The notes: a model not told the origin generated them from the sequence alone. A stretch of DNA of 64,000 nt from Sphingomonas sp. Ant H11 (GCF_000797515.1 NZ_JSBN01000015.1:1-64000); one strand, 5' to 3'. Shown: positions 1 to 11,450, numbered from the stretch's first letter. Numbers and translations: made by a program.

Positions 1-1
1 G

Positions 2-1027
2 GGCCTGGGCCCGCCGGGGCACGACGGCGGGACGTTCGCCAACCCGCCTTATGCTGCGTTGCTCGAATCCCAATGCACCATCCTCGTTCCCGAAAATGAA
101 ATGAAATGGCAGGCGCTGCGCCCGACGCCGGACGGGTTCGACTTTGGTCGGTTCGACGCGATGATGGCCTATGCGCAGGCCAAGGGCTTTGCCGTGCGCG
201 GGCACAATCTGTTGTGGCATCAACCGAAATGGATGCCGCGCTGGGAAGAAAGCCACGATTTCGGGGCCCGTCCTGCATCTGAGGCTGCGCGCCTTCTCTC
301 GCAGCATATCGATACGGTCTGCACGCGATACGGCAGCCGCATCGAAAGCTACGATGTGGTCAACGAAGCGGTAAACCCCGCGGACGGCACCCTCTATGAG
401 ACCGCTTTGTCCCGCGCGCTGGGCGGTGCGACGACGACACTCGACCACGCCTTTCACACCGCGCGCGCCAGCGCGCCGCACGCCCAACTGGTCTATAACG
501 ACTATATGAGCTGGGAGCCCGGCAATGCCGCCCATCGCGCAGGGGTGCTGCGGCTGCTCGAAGGATTCCGGGCGCGCGGCGTGCCGGTCGATGCGCTGGG
601 CGTCCAATCCCACATCATAACGCAGGGCCCGGACACCGCGCGCATCGTCGGGCAGTTGCAGCCGGATTGGTCACGGTTCCTCGATGCGGTGACCGTAATG
701 GGCTATCGCCTCGTCATCACCGAACTCGACGTACGCGACAACGCCCTGCCCGCCGACCCGGCACCCCGCGACCGCGCTGTTGCGGATTTCACGCACGCCT
801 ATCTCGACGTCATGCTCGATTATCCGCAACTTCGCGATATTTTGGTGTGGGGCATGACCGACCGGTACAGCTGGATCGAGGGGTTCGAGCCCCGCCCGGA
901 TAAGGCCCTCCGGCGACCCTGCCCCTATAACCGCGACTTCACCGCCAAGCCGATGCGGACGGCGATCGTCGATGCGCTTTCAGGCGTCCCGCACGCTCGC
1001 CGATCTGGCACCAGCGCCTCGCTATAG
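2..1027 (+). CDS. Endo-1,4-beta-xylanase, GH10 (5' end outside window)
   Basis: Glycoside hydrolase family 10 enzyme, which cleaves internal beta-1,4 bonds of xylan by a retaining mechanism and is normally exported. The reading frame is open to the left edge, so the N-terminus (signal peptide and first barrel strand) is missing; from base 2 the frame already gives family-like sequence leading to ENEMKW. Visible landmarks are HNLLWH, the acid/base glutamate in DVVNEA, the nucleophile glutamate in ITELDVRD, and WGMTDRYSW near the end. The last six bases overlap the convergent DUF1223 gene. The family call is firm; the exact substrate is inferred from the family. Confidence 0.93.
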   Translation, partial: GLGPPGHDGGTFANPPYAALLESQCTILVPENEMKWQALRPTPDGFDFGRFDAMMAYAQAKGFAVRGHNLLWHQPKWMPRWEESHDFGARPASEAARLLSQHIDTVCTRYGSRIESYDVVNEAVNPADGTLYETALSRALGGATTTLDHAFHTARASAPHAQLVYNDYMSWEPGNAAHRAGVLRLLEGFRARGVPVDALGVQSHIITQGPDTARIVGQLQPDWSRFLDAVTVMGYRLVITELDVRDNALPADPAPRDRAVADFTHAYLDVMLDYPQLRDILVWGMTDRYSWIEGFEPRPDKALRRPCPYNRDFTAKPMRTAIVDALSGVPHARRSGTSASL

Positions 1028-1753
1028 CCGCTGCGCGGCCAGAATGCGGCCGCCCTTGCCCGCTTGAACCAAAATGGCCTCGCGCAAGCCGGGCCCGGCG
1101 GGCTGCGCAATGCGATAGGATTGCGCGCGCCCGGTCCAGGTGCCGATCGCGACGAGCGACCTGACAACATTTCGGTGTGGCAAGGTGCGCCCGCCATTCT
1201 CGCCGGCGCGGATCGGCACCAATTGCGTGCGGGGGTCGTAACGTACCAGCCACACCGTTGCTGGGGTCGCGACGCTGCCTTCGGCCACCGTCACGCCCCC
1301 CGCGTTGCGCACGATGGCAGGTGCCGATGCGGCGCGGTGGCTGGCCCGGATTGCCGCGGCGAGCTGGTGCGCATCATTGCCGACGACGGTGTCGTGCCCA
1401 TCGATAATCACTTGCGGTGTCGCCACTTGCCCGCGCCCGGCAGCGTGCGCGTAATCCCATTGCCGCGCAGTGAACGTCGGTTGCGCGAACGTATCCTTCC
1501 AGCCAAGGTTATCCCAGTAGGTCACCGCGAAATTCAACGCGAGGACGTCGGGCCGGTCGGCAATCGCATTGAGGTTGGCGTTTGCCGGAGGGCAGCTCGA
1601 ACAGCCCTGGCTCTCGAACAGTTCGACGACCGTTGGGCCTGCAGCACCCGCCGCGTTCGCCGTTGCGGGAAGGAGCGATACCATGGCCAGCGTCGCGGCG
1701 AGTCCGCTTGCAAGCCCCGCCCCCAGAACAATTCGAGCAGATACTCCCGTCAT
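1022..1753 (-). CDS. DUF1223 family exported thioredoxin-like protein
   Basis: The 243-residue product begins with a hydrophobic signal peptide (about residues 8-35, ending near ATANAAG). It continues with the DUF1223 hallmark ELFESQGCSSCPP, a thioredoxin-fold start with a Cys-x-x-Cys pair, and later ATPQVIIDG, which resembles the cis-proline region of thioredoxins. The family's function is unknown; a periplasmic redox role is an inference from the fold. The start ATG overlaps the stop of the upstream AraC-type regulator by four bases (ATGA), so the two genes are probably co-translated. It converges on the xylanase. Confidence 0.85.
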   Translation of the reverse strand: MTGVSARIVLGAGLASGLAATLAMVSLLPATANAAGAAGPTVVELFESQGCSSCPPANANLNAIADRPDVLALNFAVTYWDNLGWKDTFAQPTFTARQWDYAHAAGRGQVATPQVIIDGHDTVVGNDAHQLAAAIRASHRAASAPAIVRNAGGVTVAEGSVATPATVWLVRYDPRTQLVPIRAGENGGRTLPHRNVVRSLVAIGTWTGRAQSYRIAQPAGPGLREAILVQAGKGGRILAAQRL

Positions 1754-2649
1754 GATCGATCTCCGGCGTTGGAATAAGTGGGAAAGGACGATTCGGACGC
1801 GGCCATGCGGCGAAAGCTGCTGGGGTCGGCACCATAGGCTGCCGAAAACGCCCGACTGAAATGGCTGCGACTGGCAAAGCCGATATTCGACGCGATCATC
1901 TTGACCGGCAGTCGCGTCCCGTTGAGCAGATCGGCACCCTGCCGAAGCCGCGTTCGAGCAACAAACGCCATCGGCGTCATTGCGAGCTTTGCGGCAAATT
2001 CTCGCGCGAAGGCGGAGCGACTCATCGACGCCGCGAACGCCAGGCTGGATACCGTATGCGGGGCCGCCGGATTTTCGATGACCGCCACGATCGCCTTGCC
2101 CAGACGCGGGTCACGCAGCGCGCCGAACAGGCCAGCATCGCCTTCAGACCGCGCAACCGCGTCCCGCAACGCCATCACGATGCACACTTTCATCAAAGCA
2201 TCGACCAGCGCACGGGATCCCTGCCCCGGTGCGGCTGCCTGACGAGTCATCAGGCCACACATCTGCTGGATCAATTGCGGTTCAGCCAGGACCGAGACGA
2301 TGGGATCGCTCGCCGAAGCCAGCAACTCGAACGTGCCACTGACGCGTGCGGTCACCACCCCCATCGCGATCCGGAGCTCGCTGGCAACGCAATCGGCGTC
2401 CATCCCTTCGGCGGGTATGATCGTGCGCTCCAGCCCGGGCGGCAGCAAGATCAGCGTCCCCTCGCCGCACAGCCGATCGGACTGACGGGGAATCTTCAGC
2501 CGCATTGTCCCGGCAAGTATGTAATACACCTCGATGCCATCGCTGCGATTGCCCGCCAGCGCATGGCCGCACCTCAACGACAATTCACGAAAGCTCTGCA
2601 CCGCAACGCTGAGTGTCGTTAGCATTGTATGGAATTCGGGTTCGTTCAT
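1750..2649 (-). CDS. AraC family transcriptional regulator
   Basis: A 299-residue regulator with an N-terminal cupin-like sensing domain (YYILAGTMRLKIP, about residues 40-55) and a C-terminal double helix-turn-helix. The latter includes VSSLAFAASMSRSAFAREF and IASNIGFASRSHFSRAF, followed by GADPSSFRR, the usual end of AraC DNA-binding domains. I chose the ATG at 2649 because GGAGG sits five bases upstream; a longer frame exists without a good ribosome binding site. It is translationally coupled to the DUF1223 gene, which it may control. The inducer is unknown. Confidence 0.88.
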   Translation of the reverse strand: MNEPEFHTMLTTLSVAVQSFRELSLRCGHALAGNRSDGIEVYYILAGTMRLKIPRQSDRLCGEGTLILLPPGLERTIIPAEGMDADCVASELRIAMGVVTARVSGTFELLASASDPIVSVLAEPQLIQQMCGLMTRQAAAPGQGSRALVDALMKVCIVMALRDAVARSEGDAGLFGALRDPRLGKAIVAVIENPAAPHTVSSLAFAASMSRSAFAREFAAKLAMTPMAFVARTRLRQGADLLNGTRLPVKMIASNIGFASRSHFSRAFSAAYGADPSSFRRMAASESSFPTYSNAGDRS

Positions 2650-2910
2650 CACATCCTCCGAACCGCTATTTCGCCGCTCCATCGACAATGGTTACAGAAG
2701 CGGTTCGATGGTCGGCGCAGAATGACGGGGCGGCGCGCTCGCCACCACAAGAAAACCTCGCACGCAGTTGCTCTTCACTCGCTCGCCCGTGGTCTCCCAA
2801 GGGTCATTCGTCGGCGCACTCGTCGACCCTCGTGCGCTACGCCGGTAAGGTAAAGTCGGCCGCGGCCCGAGGCGACCGCACCGTAATCGCCTCGGCCAGA
2901 AAATCGGGGA

Positions 2911-5900
2911 CTACCTCCCGCTGCCGGTCTCGGCGATCGGCAAGCCGAAGGTGAAGACCGTGCCGCGCTCTTCGGCAGGGGTCGCCACCAGTCCACCGCC
3001 ATGGGCGTCGACAATGGATTTGCAAATCGCCAGCCCCATGCCCATCCCCTTCTCCTTGGTGGTGAACAGCGGCGTGAAAATCCGGGTCAGATGCTCGGCG
3101 GAGATCCCGGTGCCTGAATCCTCAATCCGAACGACCGCTTTGCCCTCGCTCCGCTCGGTCGTTACCGTCAGGATCCGGTCGGCCTCGGGGATCGAAACCA
3201 TCGCGTCGATCGCGTTCATGACCAGGTTGAGCACGACTTGCTGCAACTGGACATAATCGCCGGTCACGACCGTTTCCATTCCGTCCAGGTGCGCGATGAG
3301 CGCGACACCGCGCTGGTCGATTTCGGCCGCCGTCAGCTCAAGGACATCGCGCACGACGGCGTTCAGGATTACAGGTTCGCGCGAAGCCGGCTCCTGTTTG
3401 GCGAGCGCGCGAAGCCCGCGAACGATGTCGGCCGCGCGCAGCCCGCCGTCCTTGATCTGCTCCAGCCCGGATACCGCTTCCGGAATATTGGGCTCCGGCC
3501 GCCGCAACCATCGGATGCTCGCGCCCGCATGCGAAACGATCGAAGCAAGCGGTTGGCCAATCTCATGAGCAATCGATGCGGCAAGCCCACCCATCAGCGA
3601 AAGATGCGATGTCTGCGCCAATTCGGCCCGCGCGGCCCGCAACGCATTTTCGGTCTGCGATCGGCGCGCATCCTCCTCCATCAGTTCCGCGTGCCGGTGT
3701 GCGGTGTCGAGCGCAATACTGGCCACCGCGCCGATGCGCTCGATCAGCGCGACGCCCGACGGCGCGCAGATCTCCGCCGCGCATGTCTCTAAATGCACGA
3801 TTCCCAAGAGCCGATTGCGCTGTAGCAACGGGATCGACAGAATATACCCCTTTTCCCGATCCCCCGTCATCGCGGGCTTTTGCGTGCGCATCACGGCCTG
3901 CAGGACGGTCGGATCCACGCGCTCGGCAGTCGGAATCGCGACGGCGCTGCCAAGCTCGATGCCATTGCGCGTGGCAACGCCCATCGATTCAATGACGGGT
4001 TCGCCATCCCGCAGGATCATCAGCAGGCCGCGCTGCGCGCCTGCGCGTTCCATCATTGTCCGCGTGACCATCGCGTTCAATCGATCGGAAGCAAGCTCCT
4101 GGGCAAAGGCCTCGGCGAGATCCAGGATCGTATCCAGATCGCGATCCTGATCGACCCGCTGCCGATCAAACCATTCCGGGTGATCGGTTTCGAGGCGTGC
4201 CGCTTTCGCGGTAGCGCCCCAATCGAGATAGCCGGTGCGTGCCGCCCGGCCATGATACGCAGCGGTCACGCCAAGCCCGATCGCCGTACAGTGTCGCGCC
4301 GCCAGTTCATGCGCCATCGCTCTTTCATGACCAAAGCCATCGCTCGCTTTGACCGCGCGATCATAAAGCTGCAGCGCCTGAAGATCCTCGCCGCGCAATC
4401 GCGCCATCTCCGCGTCGACCATGAGGAGCTTGTTCTCGAAATTCTGCGGGTTGAGCCGGGCCCATGTCTCCAGCTTGGCGCGGTGGATCGCCATCTGACC
4501 CAACGCATCTCCATCTTCGGCTCCATCTTCGGCGCGCTGTGCGATGCTCAGGGCCGAGAATAACGCGAAATAGGTCAGGTCGATATTGGCCGGCAGCGCC
4601 CAAGCCAGCGGCTCTGCGTCCTTGAGCACCCATTCGGCACGCGCGTAATCTTCGAAAAGATAGGCGGCGATACCGGCGTACAGGCGAACCCAGAAGCGAG
4701 TCGACGCCGAAGTGATCTCGCCCGCGGATTCGAAAGGTACCATCGCGTGACCGTTGCTAAGCTCACGCACCAGCCCCTGTTGCGCGCCGATCAGCAGCTC
4801 GATGTCGCGAAATGCGATACGGCGAGTCAAATCCAGGCCGCGCTCCGCCTCCTCGTCGACCAGGGAAAGCGGTGCCCCCATCATCAACAGGTCCGACACA
4901 AGGTGGTTGCGCGCGTAACATGTCATGCCAAGATCGCCCGCGGCATACCCAGCCGCAATCGCTTCGCGAATGCGGAGGATCGCGCAAGAGAAGGGCTGCG
5001 TCCACGGGCTGAGCTGATCCAGCGCGACGAGAGTACCCGTCCGCTGCGTCTCGAAGCCATGCCGATCGACCAGCGCGAGCGCGGCCAGGGCATATTCCAG
5101 GCCATCGGCATATTGCCCGTAGAAATCGCAAACGAACACCCCGAACCAGGCGAGTCCATAGGACGATCCCGCAGTCGCACCATGCGCCAGCGTCAGTTCG
5201 GCAATCTTGGCAAGGTGGATGAAGCGCAGGCCGTCATCTGAAAAAATTGCCGCCACCATCGTCGACAACAGCCCCATGATCGCCTCGATCGCGGGGTCAT
5301 CGGTTTTGGGCAGATCCGCCAGGCTCGCGATCGGGGTATCGCCCAAAGCCGCGCGGACTCGCTCATAGGCGGCGTCGCATTCCTCGCGTGAGGGAAAACG
5401 ATGGAGATCGACGCCGAGCAGAGCGAGCCCTGCCAGCCCCGCTGCGATCGCACCGTCATAATCGGAATGCAGCGTCCGGGTAACGGCCTTCAGGCGGTAG
5501 GCCTGGGCCCTGTCGATAGGTTCTGCCGCATGGATCAGTAACGCGTCGATCCCGTGCTCGGCCCGCTCTACAGCACCAATCTGCAAAAGGTTCTCGGCTC
5601 TGCGAAAGTTGATTTCGAACGCCAACCGATAATGGCTTTCCCACCACGCTTCGGAAAACAGGGCATTTGCCCCTTCAATATACCGTGTGACCTGGTCCAC
5701 GGCTGCCGTTTGGAGAGCGCGCGCCGCCGCGTCGAGCAGGGTCCGCGCGAAGAGCGGTCTGTCGGTGGACGGAATCTCGCTTGCCATCGCCGCAACCACA
5801 TGGTCGGCAATGTCAAAGTCGCTGACTGAGGCGGTGCCACGCAAACGCAGCAGCAGCCGGGCGAGCTCGACATGACGTACCGGTCGCTCGGCTTCTGGCG

Positions 5901-7283
5901 TCAACGCAATCGCGACCTCCATGATGCGGTCATGCGCGAACGCATATCGTGTCGCATCCCGATGGAGAAAACCGCCTTCGACGAGCGGCTGCGCCCGGTG
6001 CGTAAGGCGGTCAAGATCCACGCGGAGAAACGCGGCAAGCAAGCTGCCATCGGCGCGAGTGCCGATCAAAGCAAGCGCCTGGAGCACCGCGCGCTGTTCC
6101 TCGGGCAAGCGCTCGACGCGGCTTCCGGTAAAGTCGACGACATTGCCTGTCTGCACCGAGGATTCGAGGCCTTCCCCCGTCCAGGTCCAACAGCGCCGGG
6201 CAGCATCGTATCGGATGACGCCCGCATCGCGCAGGGCACTTAACACTTGCTGGACGAAGAACGGATTGCCTCCGGTTCGCGCATGGACGGCGCGCCCGAG
6301 CGCGTCGACATCGCGCGTGGTTCCGCCAAAGGTGGATTCGAGCATTTCCACGATGGCTGCGGCGTGCAGCGGTGCCAACGCGATTTCAGTAACCGGGAGC
6401 GCATGCGATTTGATGGCGTCCAGAAACCCGGACGGCTTCAGATGCAAATGCGCTTCGTCTTCGCGATAGGCTAGAATGACGAGGGTGTTTTGCGGTGGCG
6501 TCCTGGCGAGGCTGACCAACATTTCCAGCGAGAACGGGTCCGCCCACTGAATATCGTCCAGGAACAGAATCAACGGTGCCTCTCGCGTGGCGAGCGCACC
6601 GATGGTTGCCAGCAGCGCCTGATGCAGCCGAATTTTCGCAAGCGCGGGCGACATATCTGTTCTCGCACCCGCCGTCCCGAGAACGATCTCCATATCCGGA
6701 ACAAGATCGACCACCAATCGCGTGTCGTTCCCCAATTGCGGAAGGAGCGCGCGCGTAGGTTCTGCAACGTCGCGTCGCTTTCGCCGAGCAACGCATGCGT
6801 CAGGCCATGCAAAGCCTGGGCAATGGGCGCAAACGGCGCGTTGTGATGTAACTGGTCGCATTTTCCGGTGGTGAAACGATGTGGCGATGCCGCCATGAGC
6901 ATCCGGAAGCGGCGTACCAACGCCGACTTTCCGACGCCGGACACCCCCGAAAGCAAAATCCCTTCTGCTGTGCCGCTGCCGCAAACCCGCGCCAGCGCGT
7001 CTGCGAGGGCAGCGCTCTCGGCGATACGGCCGAACAAACGGCGTGTGAACGTGGTATCCGACGGACCGTCACTGGCGGGCTCCGCAATATCGCGGTTTGG
7101 CGGCGTAAAGCTGGACGGGCTCCAGGGATCGGCTGAGGTCATATCAATCCAATACCGTTCAGAAAGGAGACTCGCATGCATCTGATCGGCATGGCCTTTC
7201 GGCCATGCAATAAAGTCGAGCGCGGCTCCGTCCCTGGGGAGGCGAAGGTCGCGCTGGATATATGGCGTAATACGGTTAGTCAT
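2911..7283 (-). CDS. Fused AAA ATPase - GAF - sensor histidine kinase (one frameshift)
   Basis: A giant signalling protein of about 1457 residues once a single missing base near 6745-6757, in a CG repeat, is restored. Order of parts: an N-terminal tail of about 85 residues; an AAA/STAND-type ATPase with P-loop GVSGVGKS (about 113-120) and Walker B LILFLDDIQWAD; a long helical repeat region; a GAF domain (about 1045-1200); a HisKA domain with phospho-acceptor HEIGQPL (His about 1240); and a HATPase_c domain with NLVMNAIDAM, EDSGTGIS and GMGMGLAICKS. It resembles the multidomain kinase/ATPase/histidine-kinase proteins of rhizobia, but the N-terminal Ser/Thr kinase is absent. No response regulator lies next to it. 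The start is MTNRITPY; a shorter start at MTSADPW is possible. Confidence 0.85.
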
Positions 7284-7405
7284 CGGCGGATTGTACAATC
7301 TCAACACGGACGGCAATGTCGCGCGCAAACCCGCGCTTGCGCGGCCAGAAGCATTTCTATTATTTCCGACTGGATCGATAGGATATCCTCCACAAAGGAG
7401 GCCCC

Positions 7406-8374
7406 GTGACCGATTTACGCACCGACAACGATATCGCACCGATTCCCCCGCGCACCGTTGGCGACGCAATCGCCGATCTGCGCGAGGCGCGCGAGGAATG
7501 GCGGTCACGGCAGGACGAGGCACGCGATGTGGAAAGTTTCCCGTCGCGCGCGGCGCTGGAGCGGGTGCTGTCCCTGCTTGCCGCAGCGTTGTATCCGCGT
7601 CGCCTCGGCCATTTCCGCGGCCCCGTAGCGGAGGAGGACACTTTCGTTGTCGCCAAGCTGCTGGCCGCGATAACCGATCTCGAGCGTGAGATCGGCCATG
7701 AACTCGGCTATTGGCAGTGCGAGGCCGGGGCCTTCGAGGCCGACCATGCCACCACCATCGTGCGGCTGTTCACGGCCACGCTCGGCGACATCCGGCGCTT
7801 GATCGACAGCGATGTCGAGGCGGCGTTTCTCGGCGATCCGGCAGCGCGCAGCGTGGACGAGATCCTGGTCTGCTATCCCGGCGCGATCGCCAGCCTGCAC
7901 CACCGCATCGCACACGAACTGAACAATCTGGGTGCCCCCATCGTTGCGCGGCTCATTTCGGAAATCGCCAACGAACGCACCGGCATCGATATCCACCCTG
8001 GTGCGCAGATCGGCCCGCGCTTCTTCATCGATCACGGCACCGGCGTCGTGATCGGCGAGACGGCGATCATCGGCGCGCGGGTGCGGCTGTATCAGCATGT
8101 CACGCTCGGCGCGCGCAGCCCGGTCGGGGCGACCCGCGACGACGTGCGCCACCGCCATGCCCGCCACCCGATCATCGGGGACGATGTCGTCATCTACGCC
8201 GGTGCCACCATTTTGGGCCGGGTGACGATCGGCGCGCGATCGACCATTGGCGGCAATGTCTGGCTACTTTCGGATGTGCCCGAGGACAGCGTGCTCGTTC
8301 AGCCGGAGGCGCTCCGGCTGGATCGCAAAGCGGGGCTGGACTTGCGCGAGACGTTGCTCGGGCAATCGGCATGA
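7406..8374 (+). CDS. cysE: Serine O-acetyltransferase, CysE/EpsC type
   Basis: Transfers acetyl from acetyl-CoA to L-serine, the first step of cysteine synthesis. The 322-residue protein has a helical N-terminal half and a C-terminal left-handed beta-helix: [21 protein letters not shown], then [22 protein letters not shown], with the catalytic His in FIDHGTG. It is longer than Escherichia coli CysE and closer to the long forms in other phyla. The GTG start is fixed by AAGGAGG five bases upstream. The stop overlaps the start of the downstream amidotransferase gene (ATGA). No cysteine synthase gene is nearby. Confidence 0.9.
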   Translation: MTDLRTDNDIAPIPPRTVGDAIADLREAREEWRSRQDEARDVESFPSRAALERVLSLLAAALYPRRLGHFRGPVAEEDTFVVAKLLAAITDLEREIGHELGYWQCEAGAFEADHATTIVRLFTATLGDIRRLIDSDVEAAFLGDPAARSVDEILVCYPGAIASLHHRIAHELNNLGAPIVARLISEIANERTGIDIHPGAQIGPRFFIDHGTGVVIGETAIIGARVRLYQHVTLGARSPVGATRDDVRHRHARHPIIGDDVVIYAGATILGRVTIGARSTIGGNVWLLSDVPEDSVLVQPEALRLDRKAGLDLRETLLGQSA

Positions 8375-9120
8375 CGGTGGCGAAACGCCCCGTCATCGGC
8401 GTGCTGTGCTGCAACGAAACACTGGGGCGGCCGGTGCAGACCGTCGCCACCCGCTTTGTCGCCCCCCTTGCGCGCTTTTCGGACAGCACGGTGATGCTGG
8501 TGCCGGCGGTGCGCGATGCCGTCGATATCGCCGTGCTCACCAGCCTGCTCGACGGCGTATTGTTGACGGGATCGCGCTCCAACGTCGCGCCGGAACGCTA
8601 TGGCGGTGCCGCACTTCCCGAAGGCCAGCAGATCGACCGCGAACGCGACGAGGTCGCGCTCGCCTTGGCCGGACGGATGATCGAAGCCGGCAAGCCCGTG
8701 TTCGGCATTTGTCGTGGTTTGCAGGAGATCAACGTTCTGTTCGGCGGCACGCTGTCGACCGATTCGTGCAGGGGACGGCATCATCGCGGGTCCTGGGACG
8801 GGTGCTTCGACACGCTGTTCGGCCACCGCCACGATGTCGAGCTGAACGACGGCGGTCTGCTCGCTTTCGCGACCGGGCGTCAGCGGATGTCGGTTAACTC
8901 GGTCCACGAACAGGGCATCGATCGGCTTGGCAGCGGACTGACGGTGGAGGCGGTCGCCGCCGATGATGGCCTGATCGAGGCGATCCGCGCGCAACCGTGC
9001 GGGGCCGAGGTGCTGGCGGTGCAATGGCATCCCGAATGGGATGTCGATCACTCCCCAGAAAGCCGCGCCTTCTTCTCCGTGGTCGGCACTTCGCTGCGCG
9101 CCGCCTCAGACGCACGATAG
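8371..9120 (+). CDS. Class I glutamine amidotransferase-like hydrolase (peptidase C26, PuuD-like)
   Basis: A 249-residue member of the gamma-glutamyl hydrolase family. The nucleophile cysteine is in [13 protein letters not shown], and the catalytic His and Glu are in VQWHPEWD near the C-terminus; [13 protein letters not shown] is also typical of PuuD-like enzymes, which hydrolyse gamma-glutamyl amides such as gamma-glutamyl-GABA. The start ATG overlaps the cysE stop, so the two are probably made together. The actual gamma-glutamyl substrate cannot be told from sequence. Confidence 0.85.
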   Translation: MTVAKRPVIGVLCCNETLGRPVQTVATRFVAPLARFSDSTVMLVPAVRDAVDIAVLTSLLDGVLLTGSRSNVAPERYGGAALPEGQQIDRERDEVALALAGRMIEAGKPVFGICRGLQEINVLFGGTLSTDSCRGRHHRGSWDGCFDTLFGHRHDVELNDGGLLAFATGRQRMSVNSVHEQGIDRLGSGLTVEAVAADDGLIEAIRAQPCGAEVLAVQWHPEWDVDHSPESRAFFSVVGTSLRAASDAR

Positions 9121-9142
9121 CTACGGCCCCGGCGCTCCACCG

Positions 9143-10491
9143 CTACAGCCCTTCCGCCACCCAATGCGCGTTGGAGAGGCGGCGGGCCAAGGTCCACGCC
9201 TGCCCGCGAATGTCGGGCACCGCGACGATTTCCCAGAACGCGCCGCGCGTCATCGGCCCGAGCGCGAACAGGCGACGGTTGGCCATGCCATCACGACCGA
9301 TCACCCGCATCTGCTCATCCACATCGATCCCGAGCCGCGCGGTATCGGGGCGAATGACGCCCCGCGCCACCAAAGCGCCGAGCATCGGCGCGCTGGTCCG
9401 ACCGAGATCGCCTTGCGGGCCCGTGCAATTGATGATCCGTTGAACGATGCGGGTCCGTCGCGCGTCCTCTCCGCGAGGTCGCCACTCGACCGCAACACCG
9501 TCGGCGCATGTCGCAGCGAGACCGATCTTGCCAGCGACGATTTCAAGCCGCCCGCTTGACCGCAAGGCGGCGATGCGGTCGGCCACTTCGGGGGCCAAAC
9601 GGTGGCGGTGAATGTCCCACCACGGCGCGCGTGGCGAATGAACCGTGCGCGCTCCGCAGCGGTGGCGGCGCGCCACATATCCTGGGTGAATGGGCGCAAC
9701 TCGTCGATCGCGCTGCGCCAGCCGATGGCCGCGCTGCGCCTGCGGAGGGCTCGCACCAGATGGGAGAGAACCGTCGACGGCCGCTCCGCAATCGCAGTCC
9801 ACGCGCCAGCCGGTGCAGCATGGGCGTGCGGTAACAATCCTCGCCGCGACAGCGCGATAATCCGCCCCGCAAACCCCTTTGCCTCCAGCAGCAACACGAC
9901 ATCGACCATCGTCAGCCCGGTGCCGAGGATCAGCACCGTATCATCGTCGAGCAAGCCTTCGGTCGCCTCCGCACTCCAGCAATCGCCGACATAGCAGCCG
10001 GGTCCAAGCGATTCCGCCACCAGCTCGACCGGCGTATGCGGTGGCAAATTGCCCACCGCCAGCACAGCGGCATCGGCCTCGACCGAGGCACCATCGGCCA
10101 GCAGGACGCGCACGCCGCGATGCTCTGTCACGTCGACCGCCTCGCCGCGCACGATCCGCAAGCGGCCGGGAAAATCCGCGGCGACGCGATCGAGCAGTTC
10201 GCGCAGATAGGTGCCGTAAACCAAGCGCGGCACAAAGCTTTGCCCCGCCGCCGCGTGTCCACGACTCGCCAGCCAACGCACGAAATGGCCCGGATCGTCG
10301 GGAAACGCGCTCATGTTGGACGCTCGCACGTTGAGCAGATGCGATGGGTGCGCCGCGCCATAGGCAAGGCCAACGCCTGCATCCGCTTGCTGGTCGATCA
10401 GGGTCGCACGCGGTCCATCATGGCGCAGCACGTTGATTGCGGCGAGCGACCCCGAGAACCCCCCGCCGACGATCGCCACATGCGCAATCAC
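9143..10491 (-). CDS. FAD/NAD(P)-binding oxidoreductase-like protein (one frameshift)
   Basis: Begins with a Rossmann dinucleotide-binding motif, HVAIVGGGFSGS, then a typical segment LLNVRASNMSAFPDDPGHFVRWL of the FAD-NAD(P)-binding (NAD_binding_9) family. A second nucleotide site is ILGTGLTMVDVVLLLEAKG, and ALGPMTRGAFWEIVAVPDIRGQA lies near the end. The frame breaks near 9615-9622; adding one base joins RHARR to WWDIHRH and gives about 449 residues, normal for the family. The start is uncertain: GTG at 10491 lies directly before the Rossmann motif, and an ATG at 10560 is possible. The substrate is unknown. Confidence 0.78.
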
Positions 10492-10811
10492 GCCCTCCCC
10501 CGGGGGCCGATGCCATTGCTGCCGTTCCTCGAGCGTACGCGGTTCACATCCATCTCCCATGTCGTGCACTTCACCGAGAAGGACGCACCGGCTGCGGCGA
10601 TATAGCCGAGCTTAGCGCCCAGATAGATTTCCCTGCGTCCAATTGCCCGCACTTCGGGACAGACTATCGATCTGGCGCAACCGGCATACGCTCTGGCGCA
10701 GCTCTATTGCCTAGTACCGTAGTAGGAATAGCTTTTGATACGTGGAAGCGAAATCCGACTCGACCTCCGGGAGAGTCGCAAGCGACCACCAAAGTTGATG
10801 GGAGAGCAGTC
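10492..10811. other. Intergenic stretch between divergent genes
   Basis: Lies between the FAD-binding protein and the degenerate hydrolase, which point away from each other, so it should hold both promoters. No tRNA, convincing small ORF or strong operator was seen. Up to about 70 bases at its left end may code if the upstream start at 10560 is used. Confidence 0.4.
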
Positions 10812-11415
10812 ATGGTCTTTGTTACCGACGTGCTGACCGACACTCCGCTGCCGATCCTGGTATCGGTACGCGGTGATTCGCCGTCCTCCACCCCAATCGC
10901 CCGGGTCGAGCTGGACCTTTCGAAATTCCACAATGGCCGCTGGGCGGTGCAGCTCGACGCGACCTTTTTCACGCGGCGATGCACCAGTGGTGATCCTCGC
11001 GCGTGGGGTGGCATGCCTGGCCATAGCGTGGTGGGCACAACTTTCGCCGCGCAGCTATCTGCGATCGGTTCGCGGTGCCGTGTTCGACTCGCCGCTCGCA
11101 GTGGACATGAGCCAAGTGGCCGTCGCCGCAGCAATCCGGAGTGGGCCTGCCTATCGCCTCCCCTTTCCCTCGATCGTGGTAAACGATGCATCGTTCCGGA
11201 TCGGGGAGGTTCTGCATCTTGCCGACAAATGGGGCAGCCGGTTCGTCGAAAAGGCCGGAGCTTCGGCTGGCCAGCCCAGCAATCGCAACGGCCGCTTCAC
11301 TGATGCCGAAGAGGGCCTGCTGGCCTATCTGGACGTGCTCGACCGAACCGTGCCCGCGCCGCAATCGCACGCCGCGCAGGTGCCCGAAGTCCCGGTCCTC
11401 GCCCCGCAAGACTAA
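10812..11415 (+). CDS. RBBP9/YdeN-like alpha/beta hydrolase, degenerate active site (one frameshift)
   Basis: Starts at an ATG with GGGAGAG upstream. The frame shifts in the five-T run at 10964-10969; removing one T joins VQLDATFSRG to GDAPVVIL and gives a 200-residue protein. The segment ACLAIAWWAQLSPRSYLRSVRGA followed by LPFPSIVV resembles serine hydrolases of the RBBP9/YdeN group. The nucleophile elbow, normally G-x-S-x-G, reads A-R-G-V-A (residues 63-67), and no clear acid or histidine follows. The N-terminal 50 residues do not match the usual family start. It is probably not a classical hydrolase. It converges on the S9 peptidase gene. Confidence 0.55.
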
Positions 11416-11450
11416 CCGTCATTGCCAAGGCGTACGACCGCGCGCCTGTT

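Noticed and set aside
1861..2622. A 253-codon plus-strand frame opposite the AraC regulator
   Set aside because: Low-complexity shadow; the minus-strand gene has all AraC motifs and a good ribosome binding site.
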